Below, piece after piece: positions 37,901 through 49,380 of a stretch of 64,000 bases of DNA (position 1 is its first letter; each line of letters begins with the position of its first letter). Below the pieces are notes generated by a model. The model searched no databases and had not been told where the DNA came from. It saw nothing but the letters and a program-made list of their open reading frames with translations. Source of the stretch: Mastigias papua (lineage: Eukaryota; Cnidaria; Scyphozoa; Rhizostomeae; Mastigiidae); the NCBI GenBank assembly GCA_964019165.1, contig OZ025273.1, forward strand, positions 673,501 through 737,500, written 5' to 3'. The position numbers and the translations under genes were made by a program.

Positions 37901-40900
37901 AAGAATAAATATCACATGAATGAGGAAAGCATCAGAGTTTTTCTTAAAGAGAGTAAACACGCTGAACCAACCCAAAATTCTGTCGAGTACAATACTGGCT
38001 TAAGGTCTTCTGTAAATTTGAGACGGCAGCTGGGAACGGGTTCTGTACCAAAGCGCTGAAACAATTCACAAATACATTCACTTCAAAGCATCCACCTTTT
38101 GTAACAAAAAGCCAGATTTGGAGCATTTGTCAACGAAAGGCTCTACATAAAGACATTTGATATATGACATTCGACATGACATCTGCATGGTAAAGTATCA
38201 AATGATAGAGACATAGGACAGATCAAAGACATTTGCCTAAAAAAGAAACATTGATATCCCACAGATAAAAAGGCAATGAAAAGATACCATTCATTGTTGT
38301 ACTATAGAATCAATGTGGCAAAATAACTCTTTTACAGAAAGTAATTCCTTTGATGGAAGATGAGAGACAGAGGGCATTGAAATTATTCAATATAAACGTA
38401 TGAAAATTCAATGAGATTTAAAAACCTTTTACAATAGTAGAAAACAGCCTTCAATTGATCTCCTTTAACTGTTGCAATTATGGCAAGTTGGTTATATGGT
38501 TGTCCTTGGAAGAATGAAATACAACTAAATCATGCCAGCAAAAATGCGACTTTAAGAATCGGGAAAAAGAAAGATAAAATCAAGTACTGTAATTATCAGA
38601 CCAAGAAAAATAAAACAAATTTACCATTAACAGCCACAATGGCTGAGGCAAGTTTGTAATATGACTCAGCTTGGTAGACGTCATTTCTGTATCGAGCTAA
38701 AGAAATAAGAATAGAAAAAAGTAATTATATATCAACATGAAATATGAGTAGAAGAATAAAAAATAACTTAATTGGAATGCATAATCTTGCTGTTATTTTC
38801 CAAATAATTAATAATACACCTACACCAAGTATATTCAATTTCACTAGATTAATTGAAAAATTAAGCGAAATGAAAACGAGAGAAAAAAGAAATTATGAAA
38901 TATACTAAGACACAAATTATATAAAAAAAGAGAGGAAATTTAGGACGACAGTTCAAGTTTGCATACAACAATGATGTTTAAATTGTGTTTGCATAGGATT
39001 GTATTACAGAGCACCACGAAATAACAAAAAATGAGATAACAACGAAATATGATTTAAAATCTACACGAGGCATTCCATTTCTAGTTCTAGGGAATTTGCT
39101 TTGACAACAGATCAGATGACGTAGGATAATAGAATATAAACAACAAAAGAAGTAACATGATAAAATAGAAAAACAAGATGAGAAATAAAGTGCTTGATAA
39201 CTAACAGCATGATATCATATATGCTACAAATTTCAAATCAATGATATCAAATAGCACATGATATTACACAGTATCATATGGTAAAAATATTCAATAAAAG
39301 AACAAACGCAAAGCAACATGAAATACAAATACCCAAAAAAATAATGAAAATACACTTAACATAACAAAAAATAGCATTACAAAATAGAGCAGAAAAATCA
39401 TTCCTAATATGAAACTACAAACCTAAATCGCCAAGATGAACTAAGCAATCTTGAGAAATATAATAGCAACAGCTAGTTTTTGGTTTCGAATGTGAAATAT
39501 TATTGAAATCTAAAAAATAACACCAGACAAGTATGAGCGAGCAAATTTCAATGTAATTGTTCATCTTATCTATATAAGTAGTTATGTTGATATTTGGATA
39601 CAAAAGGAACAACCGTCAAATGCTAATAAAGGCTGGTACAACTAACAACATCATATTACGATATGCAATAGTCGACATTTAAGGTGAGACAAAAAAATGA
39701 TAAAAATGATAAAATGATAAAAATGCCATGTGGGGATGAAATATAGACAGAAAGTTGACTCAATTCAACATTGGGTTATCAATCCAATAGATTTTATTTA
39801 TCAAATGTCAAAAATAAATATGATTCATTAATTCAATAAACATCATGTCTAACGGAAAAGGCAATGATCAACAAAGCAATTATAAAAAATCAAAAGTGTA
39901 ATGAAATTGTTGAATACCTGGTAAGATTCCCAAATTGACAGCCTTAGTTCTGAATGGTAAATCGAGGTCATAGCAATCACAAAATTCTTGCAGTAACTAT
40001 AAGACAGTAAATAAAAGTGGAAAATAGATTATATCTAAACAAAGAGACTACTACTTAATTAATACAAAACAAATAGTGATAAAATATCATTCAACCATTA
40101 AATTAGATGATGATCATATGTAGTATGCTCCAATCGTATTTAGCTTTGGGATGGAGAAAAAAGGAACCACATGAAAAAATAAATTTCCAGCTTGTGAAAT
40201 CGAACAGCTCTTTGGTGGCTTTCACAATGAGTTTACTGACCAATAGTACTCATCTGGTTTATTTCCAATACCCATGTTATGCAAATAGGAGTCCTTACTG
40301 GATAGACTGGATCTATATCTCAGTCCGCTAGTGGTAATGAAAGTAAATAAAACCAGAAAATAAATACAAATGTAATGAAACAAAAAATGCCGTGAAGCAA
40401 AACGATGCCAGGAAACAAAATTCCCACAAAAATGCTGCGAAACAACAATGCCGTAGAACAAAAAATGCTGCAGAACAAAAAAAATGTGAAAAAAATGACA
40501 AAAACTCCCGTGGAATACATAATTGCGTTGAATGCGAAATGCCGTAACGCTAAAACATGCAGTGAGACAAAAACGGCGTGAAACCAAAAGAATGCCGTGA
40601 CCAGGATTCGAACCTGGGTTATTGCGGCCACAACGCAATGTACTAACCACTATACGATCACGGCGCTGGTAATATAGCGTTAATTTTAGCTGATATACTT
40701 CAGTACGTGAGTATATTGTGTTTTCGGCACCTGTTTTCAGTTGTCCGCAGCAGGTGGACTCACTAGTGGTCTCGGGCTATATCAAAATAAGCAATCTCTT
40801 CATCCTGAATTGATTGTAAGACCGAAAGTAAGCGAACAGACATCATCTAGATTCTGACAGGCTCATCACACTTTGAAGGGAAAAGAAACTTTCCGGAAGG

Positions 40901-43900
40901 TATCAGCTGAGCCAGACTGGGGGGGGGGGGGCATAAACGTAGTCCACTATGCAGTGAGTAAAAATGATAGTGTACATATACAATCTCGGTGAATTGTTGG
41001 AGGCAGTACCCCCTGCCCCCTAATATCTAAAAGCCTGCTAATACCAGGCCACTTTCACTGCTCTTATCTTCATCTAACATTTTGGTATCTTCATACATAC
41101 ATGTTTCATTCGTAAGAAAGTATGTAATGCAAGAATGGTTCACAAGAAGAGTTAATAAAGCTCAATACTTTTTAGAACGATGAAATCAAAAAGTTTACAG
41201 ACATTTTAATTTCCAATTTTCAAGCAATCATACTTTCCTCTACTCATCTTTGTATGAACCTTCTGCATAACAATGCAGTGTCGTATAATGTGCAACAGAG
41301 GGACAAAATATCAAAACCCAACCATTTCTACCAAGAAAAGCTAAAGAAAGTTTTTATACTGAAATTACGAAAGAACTAAGAAAAGTTTCAATTCTGGGCC
41401 AAAAAATTTCTTACAAAAAATGCATGTATTTGAGTAAGAGACGAGCATAGAAAGTAGATAACCTCGCTATGTTCGTTGTGTATAATGCATTCTCAGGGTG
41501 AACATTGCAATAACACCTTAAGAAAACCTAACGAAACTCACTGTGTCAAAAATACCGATCAGTTAAAATGAATGCTTAGTACCGACCAACATACCTACTT
41601 CAATAGAAAAAACCATTTACATAACATGGAAACCGTACTCTCAGTTTTGTACTCACTTTCATTAGAAATTGTACATGGGACCTCAGTTCTTCCTACTCCA
41701 ATACACCACCGGCTCTGACTTAATGATGAAAAGTTGCCAATAGTCCCAGGATGATCACAAAAGTCAACGAATTAATTTCTATCCAAGGTAATTTGTTCAC
41801 ACTGCTACAGTTTTCAAGCATAGAACGATCACAGAGTCGACTGTTTTGTCATATCATCTTTATTTATCCGAACAAACATGCACAAAAAATCCTCAAAAAC
41901 AATGGGTTTTGCATCGTTGTTGAATAGTGTGAAAGCACAAAAGCGAACACTGTCTCACTGCTTCTGCAGAAAATGCAGCAATGTGTGGACAGGTGTTGAA
42001 TAATATTCAAAAATGGATGCAATCAAAAATGGATGCAATCAAAAATGAAGCAAAGTGATTGAGGCCTACGAATGGCAGTATTGAACCAAACAATGCATTT
42101 CTGATTAGATTACAATGTTGAACACATCATCATCAGCATTGAACAAATTATCAAATCAAATTAAATAGGCATGAGCATTTTCTTGTTTATGTTCTCAGGT
42201 ATAGAATGAAAGTGTCATAGATATAACTACCTGTAAATAGAACCCAATTGATGCATCTATGAAAAAACAGAGCTTTGCTTGAAATTCCACTTTATCTGAA
42301 CCCTAAGGGAAAAGAACAATAATTTAAAATGGCAGGAGGAATATGTAATGTGTAAAAATGACAATGACATTCAAGCATGGGAAAACAAGGGAATGATGGG
42401 AGACATCACATCCTAAGATCAGTGTTTTTGACAGTTTCTGAAGTAGGGGTTGCATTTATTTAAGTAGGAGTTGCAAGCCTGGAGGAAAGCTCTATTTATC
42501 ATATATCATATGACTGTTTATCATAACAAATCATGAAAGCAGAGGCACCATGGCCATGGGACAGCCATGGCATGGGGCAGCAAGGGGGCAGGGGGTCACA
42601 GGCCACTGCTGCTAAGGCATTTGTCAGATTTACTGTATTTGTCTGATTTGTTAGAAAAATTCTAATATACTACAGTAAATGCAAAAAATTTCGGTGGGAT
42701 TTAATTTCGGTGATGAGAGAGCACCGAAATTTTTTCTCACCGAATTTTTCTGCCTCCAAACTTTTATAGCACCGAAAGTTTTGGAGACTTAGAAAAATTG
42801 ATGGCTTCAATGGTCATTCAAAGTGTCCGTTTTTATCACAAGATCCATATAAAAGTGAATTGCTGTAATTCTGACAAAGTGAAAAATTGCTGTTTTTTAA
42901 ATGTTGTTATTATTCATCACCAGACATTTTTGATGCGACAGCATCATCACTATGAATGCAGCATCATCATCTTCATCCTCACCTTCACCATCGATTACCA
43001 ACACATCCTCAGTTTCATCATTTACCCCCCCCCCCCAGCCAACTTCTTCCAAGTCTAAATTCCCATCTGAAGCAGGATTTTCAGGGACATGGTAATTCTT
43101 TGAGTCTCTCTATAAATGGCAACTGGTCCAATGCAATATTTAACTCTGGATTTATTAAAATTTCGAGCCCACGATTGGGAATTGGTGAAACATAGAATTG
43201 GGGTCATCAACTGTTCCATAAACTTTTCCCCCGTGGTTGATAAAAAACCAACGTGCACAGGAAATTTCCCTTTATGATCATTTGCGAAACAACTGCTTCG
43301 ATTCGATCAAAAGGGGCTTTCGCATCGCAGGCATCGATGACGTTTTGCTAGAAGAACTTGAAGCTGAGGACCCATTTGCAGATTTGTAAATTAGCTACCA
43401 AACACTGACTACATACTATATAAGTTTTGTTCAGTTTCTGTAAGAATAAGCCACATGGCAAGGTTTTTCTGTTTAGGTTGACAACACCGAAATTTCCTTG
43501 AGCCACCGAAATTTTTGCAAATTCCACCGACATTTATCACCAAAAGGGTCAAAACCCCACCGAAATTTTTTCCACCGAAATATTTTGCACTGAAAGTTTT
43601 TGCACTTAATGTAGCTCTATACTAAAACATGATTCAAAAAGATCTGTCAGAAAATTTCTCTAGTTGGTCCACCAAAATCTGGGGTCCATAATGCAACTGC
43701 CTAATGGTTTGATGACAATTTTGACACATCAGAAGAACAGAATGTGAGATTGCACAATTCTGAGCAAATGGTCACTAGAATATCTCAATACTGACAATTC
43801 ACATCAACCTGGTGATTCTGCATAAAATATCAAAATATTCAAATAAAAACTACCTTCTTTTCTTTCAAACGCTGTCTTAAGAAATCAATGTGCCCTTTAA

Positions 43901-46900
43901 ATGCATTATTCCATCTAAGAAAACAAAACGTAACAGGAAAGGCTCAGTGTCTATTAGGAACCTAAGAGTAAGTGTCTCAAAGCAAGAGTTTAATGCAATC
44001 AAGTGAATATGGCAAAGCCACTGAGAAAAGAATCTGACAAGGTCAGAAATATCAAAAGTCAGTGTATTCAATAAAAAGATCTATAAAGGTAAATAAGGAA
44101 TAAATTATCTAGATTTCCCCCAAAAGAGCATTTCCTCCTCTAAAGAGCACCCCCGTCAGACAAGCACCTCTGCTCAGAACTATTTTGTTAAATGAGCACG
44201 CCCTTGAATGAGTACCTCCCTCTTTTCACAATGAATTTGTACTGTCTCTATTGATACACACAAGTTTTCCTGTTGCTCATCTGTGATGTGTTTTTCTTAT
44301 GCCTAGTGCATTTTCTTGCTAATCACATTAAATAGTCTTATCACTCTGTTGGCTTTTTGTTATATCTGCTACACCCATTAGCTGCTAAAAAGTCACCTTT
44401 GAAAAGCCATCAAGGCAACAGGCCTTCAGTGCAATGTCATATAGCTTAAAGTTCCTCTGAATGAAGTCATTGAGTGACATTGCAATAGAGCTATTTTATT
44501 AGTTGAGTTTTAAATGAGCACAGCCTGTGAATGAGTATCCACAGGAAGTGCCCTTGCTCAAAGGCTGTCTTTTAAATGAGCACATCAGGCACTCCTTTGA
44601 GGAAATACAGCAAGCCATCATCATTCTTATTACTGAAAATTCTTCTAATCAATCAGTCAACTTCATGTGGTATGTTAATTTGACAATTTCAAAAACAATG
44701 ATAAGAAATGCAAAAGTTTGAGTGAAGAAGGATACATACAACTCAAGTTCAACTTTTCTGTCTAATGCATATTGTAGATCTGACAGCAAAATGGTCTTGT
44801 ATATGTCTTGCAAACTAGAAAAGAGAGCAAAAATTATGATTCTGAACTTCATGTCATCATGAGCATAGAAGGACTTAAAAAGTTAGGAGGGCTACAATAT
44901 TACTTGTATAAATGAATTAGAAGTGTGATCAGGATAGATAACAGTTTTCCATGTCAATTGTTATCTGGTTCTTTTGAACTGCAGCTATTTTTTGCAAAAA
45001 ATAATTTTCTGAAACAATTGTCAATATGCAATGGGATTCTGTCCAGCTGGGAGGAGGGCTAAATCCTCCTGCCCACCTGCCTCTCATGTTCATGCCTGAT
45101 ATAAAACTTTTCTTTACTCAAGTAAATATAGAGAAAACAAGGAAATATACTGACTAAACAAATGAAATAACATTGGCAAAGTAAGAAAGTTATCTATCTA
45201 TTGGTAAAACATTTCCGACATAGTGCATACGTATAACCAACAAAGTGATGAGAATTTTAGACATCCAGAGTATATGCATTAGAAGATAACATGAAAGAAC
45301 ATCTGGGAATGCTCAATATTTCAAAATTCTTACTTCTTTCTTGAAACAAATTCTTCTGAGAAATGGTCTGTAGTTTCTTCATATTTTCCTAACAAGAAAT
45401 TAAAAAATGATAGATCTACATTTAACCACCTTACATTAGATCAAAACAATTCAACCTCTCTTGGGTATCAATTATAAAACAAGCTACTTTGAAAAAAGGA
45501 ATGAAAACCTGAAAACTCCTCAGGGTGAGACCTAAGCAAGCTAATAAAATAAACCTACAAATCACAAATCCACTGCTAGGTCTACTGCCAGAATATGAGG
45601 ATGATTTACTGGCAAAATTGATCATAAGTACAATATAAAAGGAAATTCATTGATTCTGCACCTTCCAAAAGTCAAAACAGGAACAGCTAGAAAATCATTC
45701 AGGCTTCAAGGTCCCTCAACAAAATTGCAATAAACATTCAAAACCTAAACTCAGTTGCTCTATTTGTCATCATTCAAAAGAAAATTTCTTGAACTGCTTG
45801 GCCAAAATCTGAGAAAGTTCTAACTCATTTTAGAATTTAGTATATTATACTAAACAAAATAAAAAATTACTGGCACTGGATATAAATGCTATATATCTTT
45901 TGTTTAACAGGTCACTTATTGACAACTGTGTCTTCAACACTGATAACATTTACTTGCATAGAAATGTCTATTCTTACAATTCTTACTATTTTATAAACTC
46001 TGAAGAGTTTTTGGCAGAAAGAGTTTTCTGGTTATACAATGTATGCATTCTCAAAGCATTTTTCTGTTCTATGCCACAAAGAAATTGATCAACAACAGGT
46101 TACCCTTTATGAAGGCACAAAAAATAAGTCAACAGATACCTGAGATGTTTGCCTTCAGGCCTTCTGCTTGCCTAAAATACCAAATGATAACAGATTGATC
46201 AATAAGTCAGGAACAATGCACTTTTATGCAACAAAAGAGTTCAACATTCAGTGGCATTAATGGTAGTAATGATAATTTGATAAAACAAAACTGTATGTAA
46301 GATTGTAAGAAAGCAGCCCAAGTCCTAACTGCAAACTTAGATTTGAAGCTCAATTGATTCCACAGCTGAAGTTGAATAGCTTCTGCTATCAAACTTTTTT
46401 ACATAATGTAAAAGTGAGTAATTCCTATCATTAAGTTAAGCAAGGAAGTATTCTCCATGTCTTTTCCAAAGACAAAAACATCCGACAAATAGTATGATTG
46501 CTCCTTAATAAGTGTTTGAAATATAATTTGGGTGGGTTGCTTCATTCTAAAAGTAGCAATATATGGACATTCTAAACTTCATAGGTTTAAACTAATGACT
46601 GTGCAAAATCGACGTATAGTTGAATTCAAAACTTTTCTACAAAAGGTCTACAACAACCGTTTCCAACCATGGACATTGAAAGGGTGCAAAAGCAATAAAT
46701 ACTGCATTAAATAGAGCCTGCTTAGTTTTAGAAATGTCAAGATACAAGTACAGTGACTGACAATTGAATTACGTTTGTTGCACGAAGGTGAGCTTAATAA
46801 AGGTGAGGATTCCACATATCTCTTAAACTGAATATTAAAATAAGTGATGCTTTTGGTTCAATTATTTTCAACGTGTTTATTGTTGTAGCAAAAGTATTTT

Positions 46901-46977
46901 TCTAGACTTCATAGTCTAAATTGCACTCACCTGAATAACTGAGCACTAGCGGCACTTGTCACCGCAGCAGACACCAT
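31923..46977 (-). CDS. SMG7: SMG7, nonsense-mediated mRNA decay factor, 23 exons
   Basis: Exons, 5' to 3': 46977-46931, 46171-46140, 45388-45334, 44814-44740, 43914-43854, 42302-42231, 39996-39918, 39509-39423, 38696-38625, 38504-38426, 38055-37972, 37537-37452, 37277-37228, 37113-36794, 36347-36277, 35849-35789, 35567-35457, 34831-34780, 34559-34449, 34155-34112, 33783-33656, 32881-32220, 32030-31923. They join in frame to 848 codons plus TAA. SMG7 binds phosphorylated UPF1 through a 14-3-3-like domain and recruits deadenylation and decapping factors. Family landmarks: LRQAE-like start (FRQAEGLKANIS), LQDIYKTILLSDLQYALDRK, ISQDCLVHLGDLARYRNDVY, QAESYYKLASAI, GQPYNQLAIIATVKGDQLKA, LPLPEDIEVRGF, INWICQQE, SLFDSTWSVPF and SIWSSNFGFG...PLEQLL near the end. 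The Pro/Ser/Gln-rich C-terminal half is shorter than in vertebrates. Exon 11 may instead end at 37996 (8 residues fewer). Confidence 0.93.
36041..36125. repeat. 12-bp tandem repeat (TTGATCAATCAG)
   Basis: About seven imperfect copies of a 12-bp unit centred on the palindrome TTGATCAA lie in the SMG7 intron between exons 15 and 16. Confidence 0.85.
40325..40590. repeat. degenerate short repeats trailing the tRNA-His gene
   Basis: A series of diverged units of the type (A)n-ATGCCGTGAAAC-AAAA recurs about every 20-28 bp. They resemble the tRNA 3' end (ATGCCGTGACC) reading towards it. They lie downstream of the tRNA-His gene in its transcription direction. Confidence 0.55.
40593..40664 (-). tRNA. 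tRNA-His (GUG)
   Basis: The minus strand reads GCCGTGATCGTATAGTGG... and ends ...TCACGGC with discriminator A. The 7-bp acceptor stem GCCGTGA/TCACGGC is perfect, the anticodon stem is TTGCG/CGCAA with loop TTGTGGC (anticodon GTG, plus-strand 40629-40631), and the T arm is CCAGG-TTCGAAT-CCTGG. The A box (TATAGTGGTTAGTAC) and B box (GGTTCGAATCC) are intact, so it should be transcribed by Pol III. It lies in SMG7 intron 6, same strand as the host gene. Confidence 0.96.
42670..43614. mobile_element. TIR element with CACCGAAA subterminal repeats
   Basis: The left end CTACAGTAAATGCAAAAAAT and the reverse complement of the right end (CTACATTAAGTGCAAAAACT) match at most positions. Both ends are followed by many TTTCGGTG/CACCGAAA units. 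The inside has a C13 run and no transposase frame. It lies in SMG7 intron 5. The superfamily is not assigned because no clear target duplication is visible. Confidence 0.6.
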
Positions 46978-47698
46978 CTTGGATTCAATGCTTATTCCAT
47001 TGGTGCCCTGTGGATGAAGCCAACAAGTTTGCTATCCATTTATTCGTCAGGCAGGGGGCTCGAGGGGGTTCAGTATATTTAATAATTTTTAAAACTTCAT
47101 TTCATTCGTCAACAATTTAAAATTACAATTATTTGTCTAACTTATTAAGAGGAAATGTATAATTGGCATGTCTGCACTAAAAAAGTACAGCAGTAGTAAA
47201 GTAACATACATTAAGAAGGCGAATATACTGTATACTGAAGAGAAAAAGTAAAACAAGAGAACAATAATTTTTGTTAAAACATTGTTCATTTTGACAATAA
47301 TAACTAATCTACAATAATACACCTCACTAAAACTAGGCAGTGTAATATTGGCTGCTTCACTATTGATTTCCTGTTTTTCATGTTCGTCATAATTTGTTTG
47401 AGTGTCAAAAAGATCGAATTATATACGTATGTATTCTGTAAAGCAAGTTCAGTTGAGTTTTGGAGTGTAGCCGAGTGGAGTTAGATCTAGAAGTAGAGTG
47501 CAAATGGAATAGAATATGAAATGAATGACGAGAATAAATAAAAGAGTGTGTTTTAATTGGCTCATTCTTCAGTTCTATTTTACCTCCTCGAACTAGCTGA
47601 GTGAGGGGTTTTTCTCCAACATTCATATTGGATTAGAAACAAAAAAAAAGCAATAAACTAAAAATTATGAATGATATAAATTTAGTTAAAATGTTCAC
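46978..47698. other. SMG7 upstream region and LINE 3' flank
   Basis: The region should hold the SMG7 promoter and the 3' UTR of the R2-type LINE. A minus-strand frame (47405-47626) contains EKPLTQLVRG and looks like non-coding LINE sequence. No TATA box or initiator is evident near 46977. Confidence 0.35.
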
Positions 47699-49042
47699 TT
47701 AGAAGCCCATCAAATCTGGGTCAGTCCAATCTTTGTTTCGGCGGCAAAATATATAATAGGTGGAGCGAATAGCAATGGCCATGACTTTTGAGACTAGATG
47801 TTTTTGATGTATTTCTGGTAAATCTAGACTTTTCAACAGATTGAATAGAGAATCGCAAGAACTTTCAAGTACACCTAAAGCACTCATAGACATGTTGATA
47901 AAATTGATCTCCTGATACGATGTTGACAATGCAGTAATTAGGGGTCTGTACTTATTCAACTTTCGGTCATTGTTAATCTTAAAATTGCTCTCAAAACCTA
48001 CTGTTAGTTCGAGGATATGTATTTTATTGTTATGCCTATTATGTAAGATAAGATCAGGTCTAAACGTATCTCCAGTAATCAAGCTAGGAGATGGAAATGA
48101 AGGTAGGTCAGCGTAGATATACCAATCTTTCAAATGTGATAGACTTTATGAGAGGCATAACAGAACTGAATCGTGCCTCCAATTATATCTTCCATTATCA
48201 AGATAGTGTTTGCAGCTCGATATTATATGTTGCAAGGTTTCACTTTGTAGACAAAAGGAGCAAGAGGCTGATCCAGAAAGAGACCATTTATGAAGATTTT
48301 TCCTGGTGGCAAGAGTGTTGTTTAAGTATTTGACAGTAAAGTTAAATATATTTTTGGGTAGACTCTGTTGAACCTTAGGCCACGTAGATTTAGTGCTAGA
48401 AAGTGAGTATTTTAAGATAGATGAAATAGCAAAACCTTGTGAAAGTAGCTCATGGTTGATTCTATCTTCGTGCTTTGTTTGAATGGCTTTCAGTGCCTGC
48501 TTACTGTTTCTATACTGATCATACTGTATATTGGTATGATGGCTGGTTTCCTCCCAGAGATGTGTGATGTCATTGTTAGGTGAAGACTTCAATTTATTCC
48601 GAATGTTTGTCTGGCACTGTATAAATTTAATCGAAGGAAGTACAAGACTGATACCGTATTTAGATCTCTTAATTATTAGGCTGCTTAAAGTGGCACAAAT
48701 GGGAAGCTCAAGCCATTGTCTAATATATTTCAAAGCAATACTGTCAAGGTTTTCAATGATCCAAGTTTTACTTATATCGGCAATGGTTAGGTTCCAAGAA
48801 ATTTTCGATAATAGAAGGCGATGGTAAAGGAGCAACTTGTTCTTTGGATGACAAGATAAATCATTGATTTTGCTAATCAGAGTATTTGTAGTATCCAGAA
48901 GATCAGACATATCTTGGTGATTATTCATAGTAAAGTTGAAGTACCTGCCTAGATATCTAAATGAACTGTCAATTTCAACTGGAGGAACAACTGAATTGTT
49001 TATGGTGAGCTTCGGAAGAAATTGTTTATAATAATAATACAA
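47699..49042 (-). pseudogene. 5'-truncated R2-type LINE with restriction-like endonuclease
   Basis: A long minus-strand frame is interrupted by one TAA (48146-48148) and continues in the same frame to 47699. It contains FRYLGRYFNF, a thumb-like stretch HPKNKLLLYHRLLLSKISWN, and LPICATLSSLII. A Cys-x2-Cys-x7-His-x4-Cys knuckle lies at 48212-48262 (CSFC...H...C), and an RPDLIL...LELTVGF segment near 48010-48066 fits the PD...E core of a restriction-like endonuclease. This is the C-terminal half of R2/NeSL/HERO-type elements. The reverse transcriptase fingers and palm are missing, as expected from 5' truncation during target-primed insertion. Confidence 0.8.
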
Positions 49043-49380
49043 TTAATTTAAAGTTGCCGATTGCCATAGCGATAAAGTTAATTAAACCCAACTATACAAC
49101 TATAGATATGCCCAAAATAAATATACAAAGTAATATATACTAGCCTAAATGTAACCGAAGTCTTTGATAAATATCTTGCAAAGCCTGCAGTTGTATTTGT
49201 CTGTTTTCCAATTTTTTGTGCGTTCCTTAACGACTTGTAAGTTTTTTAGACTCTTTTATTTCACTTCGTAATGATTATCAAAGCCTACTTCCAATGTACC
49301 TTATCGTTTCAATCCTATGAGATGTTGTATCTGCCCTTGGCACTATAAGGCTATCATTATTTCTGTAGGTGTTCGCTCTC

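Noticed and set aside
40222..40650. Two overlapping minus-strand frames of 103-142 codons
   Set aside because: They run through the tRNA-His gene and its trailing short repeats.
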